Source: Flavobacteriaceae bacterium (GTDB lineage: Bacteria > Bacteroidota > Bacteroidia > Flavobacteriales > Flavobacteriaceae). From it: a stretch of 34,931 bases of DNA. The stretch spans positions 1-34,931 of the forward strand of contig JAKMEK010000003.1 in assembly GCA_022425945.1 (NCBI GenBank), read 5' to 3'. Both the position numbers and the translations under genes were made by a program. The notes under the pieces are model-generated. The model searched no databases. It had not been told where the DNA came from and saw nothing but the letters and a program-made list of their open reading frames with translations. Each line of letters begins with the position of its first letter. Position 1 is the first letter of the stretch. Shown here in pieces: positions 34,181 to 34,931 of this stretch.

Positions 34181-34254
34181 GGCGAGGTAGCTCAGCTGGT
34201 TAGAGCGTCGGATTCATAACCCGGAGGTCGGGGGATCGTGCCCCCCTCTCGCTA
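34181..34254 (+). tRNA. tRNA-Met (anticodon CAT)
   Basis: A 74-nucleotide cloverleaf. The acceptor stem GGCGAGG pairs with TCTCGCT (G1-U72 and G7-U66 wobbles), the D arm is GCTC/GAGC, and the anticodon stem TCGGA/CCCGG encloses TTCATAA with anticodon CAT at 34215-34217. The T stem is GGGGG/CCCCC. The T-loop is ATCGTGC, not TTCRANY: A54 and T58 replace T54 and A58. A31 faces C39. No CCA is encoded. The C11-G24 pair and lack of three G-C pairs at 29-31 argue for elongator Met rather than initiator; tRNA-Ile2 with a modified CAT anticodon is also possible. Confidence 0.9.
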
Positions 34255-34261
34255 CAAGATT

Positions 34262-34291
34262 AAACACCTATTATGTAGGTGTTTTTTTTTT
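34262..34291 (+). terminator. Terminator of the tRNA gene
   Basis: AAACACCTA - TTATG - TAGGTGTTT followed by T: nine base pairs and a ten-base T run, eight bases after the tRNA. It is a good intrinsic terminator. Confidence 0.88.
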
Positions 34292-34350
34292 GCGGAAGAT
34301 TCTTATCTGCCAGCGAAGGAAAGGGCAAAGTGCCGCACGCGCAGTAACAT

Positions 34351-34385
34351 AAAAACACCTATTATATCGGTGTGTTTTTATTTTT
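34351..34385 (+). repeat. Second, imperfect copy of the terminator hairpin
   Basis: The first 13 bases of the tRNA terminator hairpin (AAACACCTATTAT) recur exactly at 34353-34365, followed by ATCGGTGTGTTTTTATTTTT. The second arm is imperfect (CGGTGTG instead of TAGGTGT) but the T run remains. It is a weaker second terminator about 90 bases downstream of the first, apparently derived from it. Confidence 0.65.
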
Positions 34386-34589
34386 AAAATTCAACAGGAA
34401 TTTCGCAAATAACTGCTCATTTATAGCAGATTCCATAAAAAACAAAGGTTAAACAAACGAAAATCTGAAAATTTCAAAAATCGGTAGGAAAAATCAATAA
34501 TCTACACAAAAACAAGTGATTAAGGAATCAATCTGATTTTGAAAAACCACCTTTGAAGACCAAAAGTGCATTCAGCCAAGCCGTCATAA
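34386..34589. other. AT-rich gap with no supported gene
   Basis: Between the second hairpin and the last gene I find no reading frame with protein-like composition and no RNA-like structure. It is A-rich on the plus strand. Confidence 0.6.
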
Positions 34590-34617
34590 TTAGCTTAGCT
34601 CTGTCTGAGGCTGAAAG

Positions 34618-34879
34618 CTAACCCCCATGTGTTGATGTGAGAATTTCATATGCAATATCCTCCAAAAGACCTTGGTGCTCCAAATCAAAAACTTCCCCTA
34701 AAAGAAAAAGTCACCTCAAGGCTGTTTAATTGGCCTTGAACCTCTAACAATTCATTTTCATAAGAACTTTTATCTGAAAATTCATTACCCAGATCAAGAA
34801 ACAAATCATTCAGATGAATATAATCCAACAAGAGCAAATCAATGATATGAGATTTTTCCTCACGCTCTTTTTCATTCAT
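34618..34879 (-). pseudogene. Small acidic helical protein, probable frameshift
   Basis: The ATG frame from 34879 encodes 64 residues (MNEKEREEKSHIIDLLLLDY..., acidic, helical) and stops at 34685. Near its end the sense turns poor (TFSFRGSF). In the next frame the sequence continues with LLGEVFDLEHQGLLEDIAYE and a stop at 34618-34620. Removing one T from the five-T run (A-run 34705-34709 on the plus strand) joins the frames into about 86 residues. I do not recognise a family. A stem of TTAGCTT / AAGCTAA (34590-34621) overlaps the proposed stop. It is near the window edge, so neighbours on the right are unknown. Confidence 0.4.
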
Positions 34880-34931
34880 TAAGCCCTATTCATAAAATGA
34901 GTACGAAGTAACTTTTCTCATAATACACTAC

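Noticed and set aside
34181-34879. Integrated mobile element at the tRNA
   Set aside because: No integrase, repeat of the tRNA 3' end or phage-like gene is present; only terminator copies are seen.
1-34931. CRISPR array, insertion sequence or transposase
   Set aside because: No regularly spaced repeats, no terminal inverted repeats with a transposase frame, and no integrase were found on reading the window.

Overview
The window looks like chromosomal DNA of a Bacteroidota bacterium, most likely class Flavobacteriia. The evidence is the A+T-leaning sequence, the near absence of Shine-Dalgarno sites, and recurrent TTTG / TAnnTTTG (-33/-7) promoters in front of genes on both strands. The gene families point the same way: fused CcsBA, DUF4290, DUF2911, DUF6174 and CarboxypepD_reg-like proteins, a START-like protein, and the block RecQ-Fmt-HU-YqgE-aminotransferase IV. 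Genus cannot be named from the sequence alone. Almost everything is chromosomal housekeeping or accessory metabolism. I see no phage, integrase, insertion sequence, plasmid or CRISPR signature.

Layout. 1-7.5 kb: the 3' part of a large secreted zinc metalloprotease, a convergent arginase, a TerB-like protein, then a minus-strand group of a fused cytochrome c synthase (CcsBA), a DUF6174 lipoprotein and a small membrane protein. 7.7-14.6 kb: a tightly coupled plus-strand run (DUF2520 Rossmann protein, KdsC-like phosphatase, Maf pyrophosphatase, a secreted protein of unknown role, a secreted PIG-L family deacetylase, a previously unlisted 32-residue membrane peptide, and a sodium:solute symporter). 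14.7-16.6 kb: a small operon with two apparent lesions, an in-frame TGA in a membrane protein gene and a frameshift in a TPR lipoprotein gene, closed by the terminator of the opposing DUF2911 gene.

17.6-24.8 kb is the most interesting region. It is an eight-gene plus-strand operon: an SRPBCC protein, an SDR lacking the catalytic tyrosine, a class I-type CPD photolyase, a 52-residue DUF2256 zinc-finger-like protein, a Cry-DASH, an FeS-type (6-4) photolyase, a strongly divergent cryptochrome-like flavoprotein without the usual inner tryptophans, and a DUF2805 (TIGR03643) protein that looks like a small basic helix-turn-helix protein. Four different photolyase/cryptochrome lineages sit in one overlapping transcription unit with two orphan small-protein families. 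This suggests a light-dependent DNA repair and signalling module whose accessory parts have no assigned function.

24.8-34.9 kb: a DUF1801 protein, a CarboxypepD_reg-like protein with a frameshifted 3' end, MurA with Asp in place of the fosfomycin-target Cys, DUF4290 and DUF493. These are followed by an ATPase, RecQ and Fmt (overlapping genes), HU with a textbook promoter and terminator, YqgE, an opposing pair (START-like, aminotransferase IV), a tRNA with a CAT anticodon and a non-canonical T-loop, duplicated terminator hairpins, and a small possibly frameshifted gene at the right edge.
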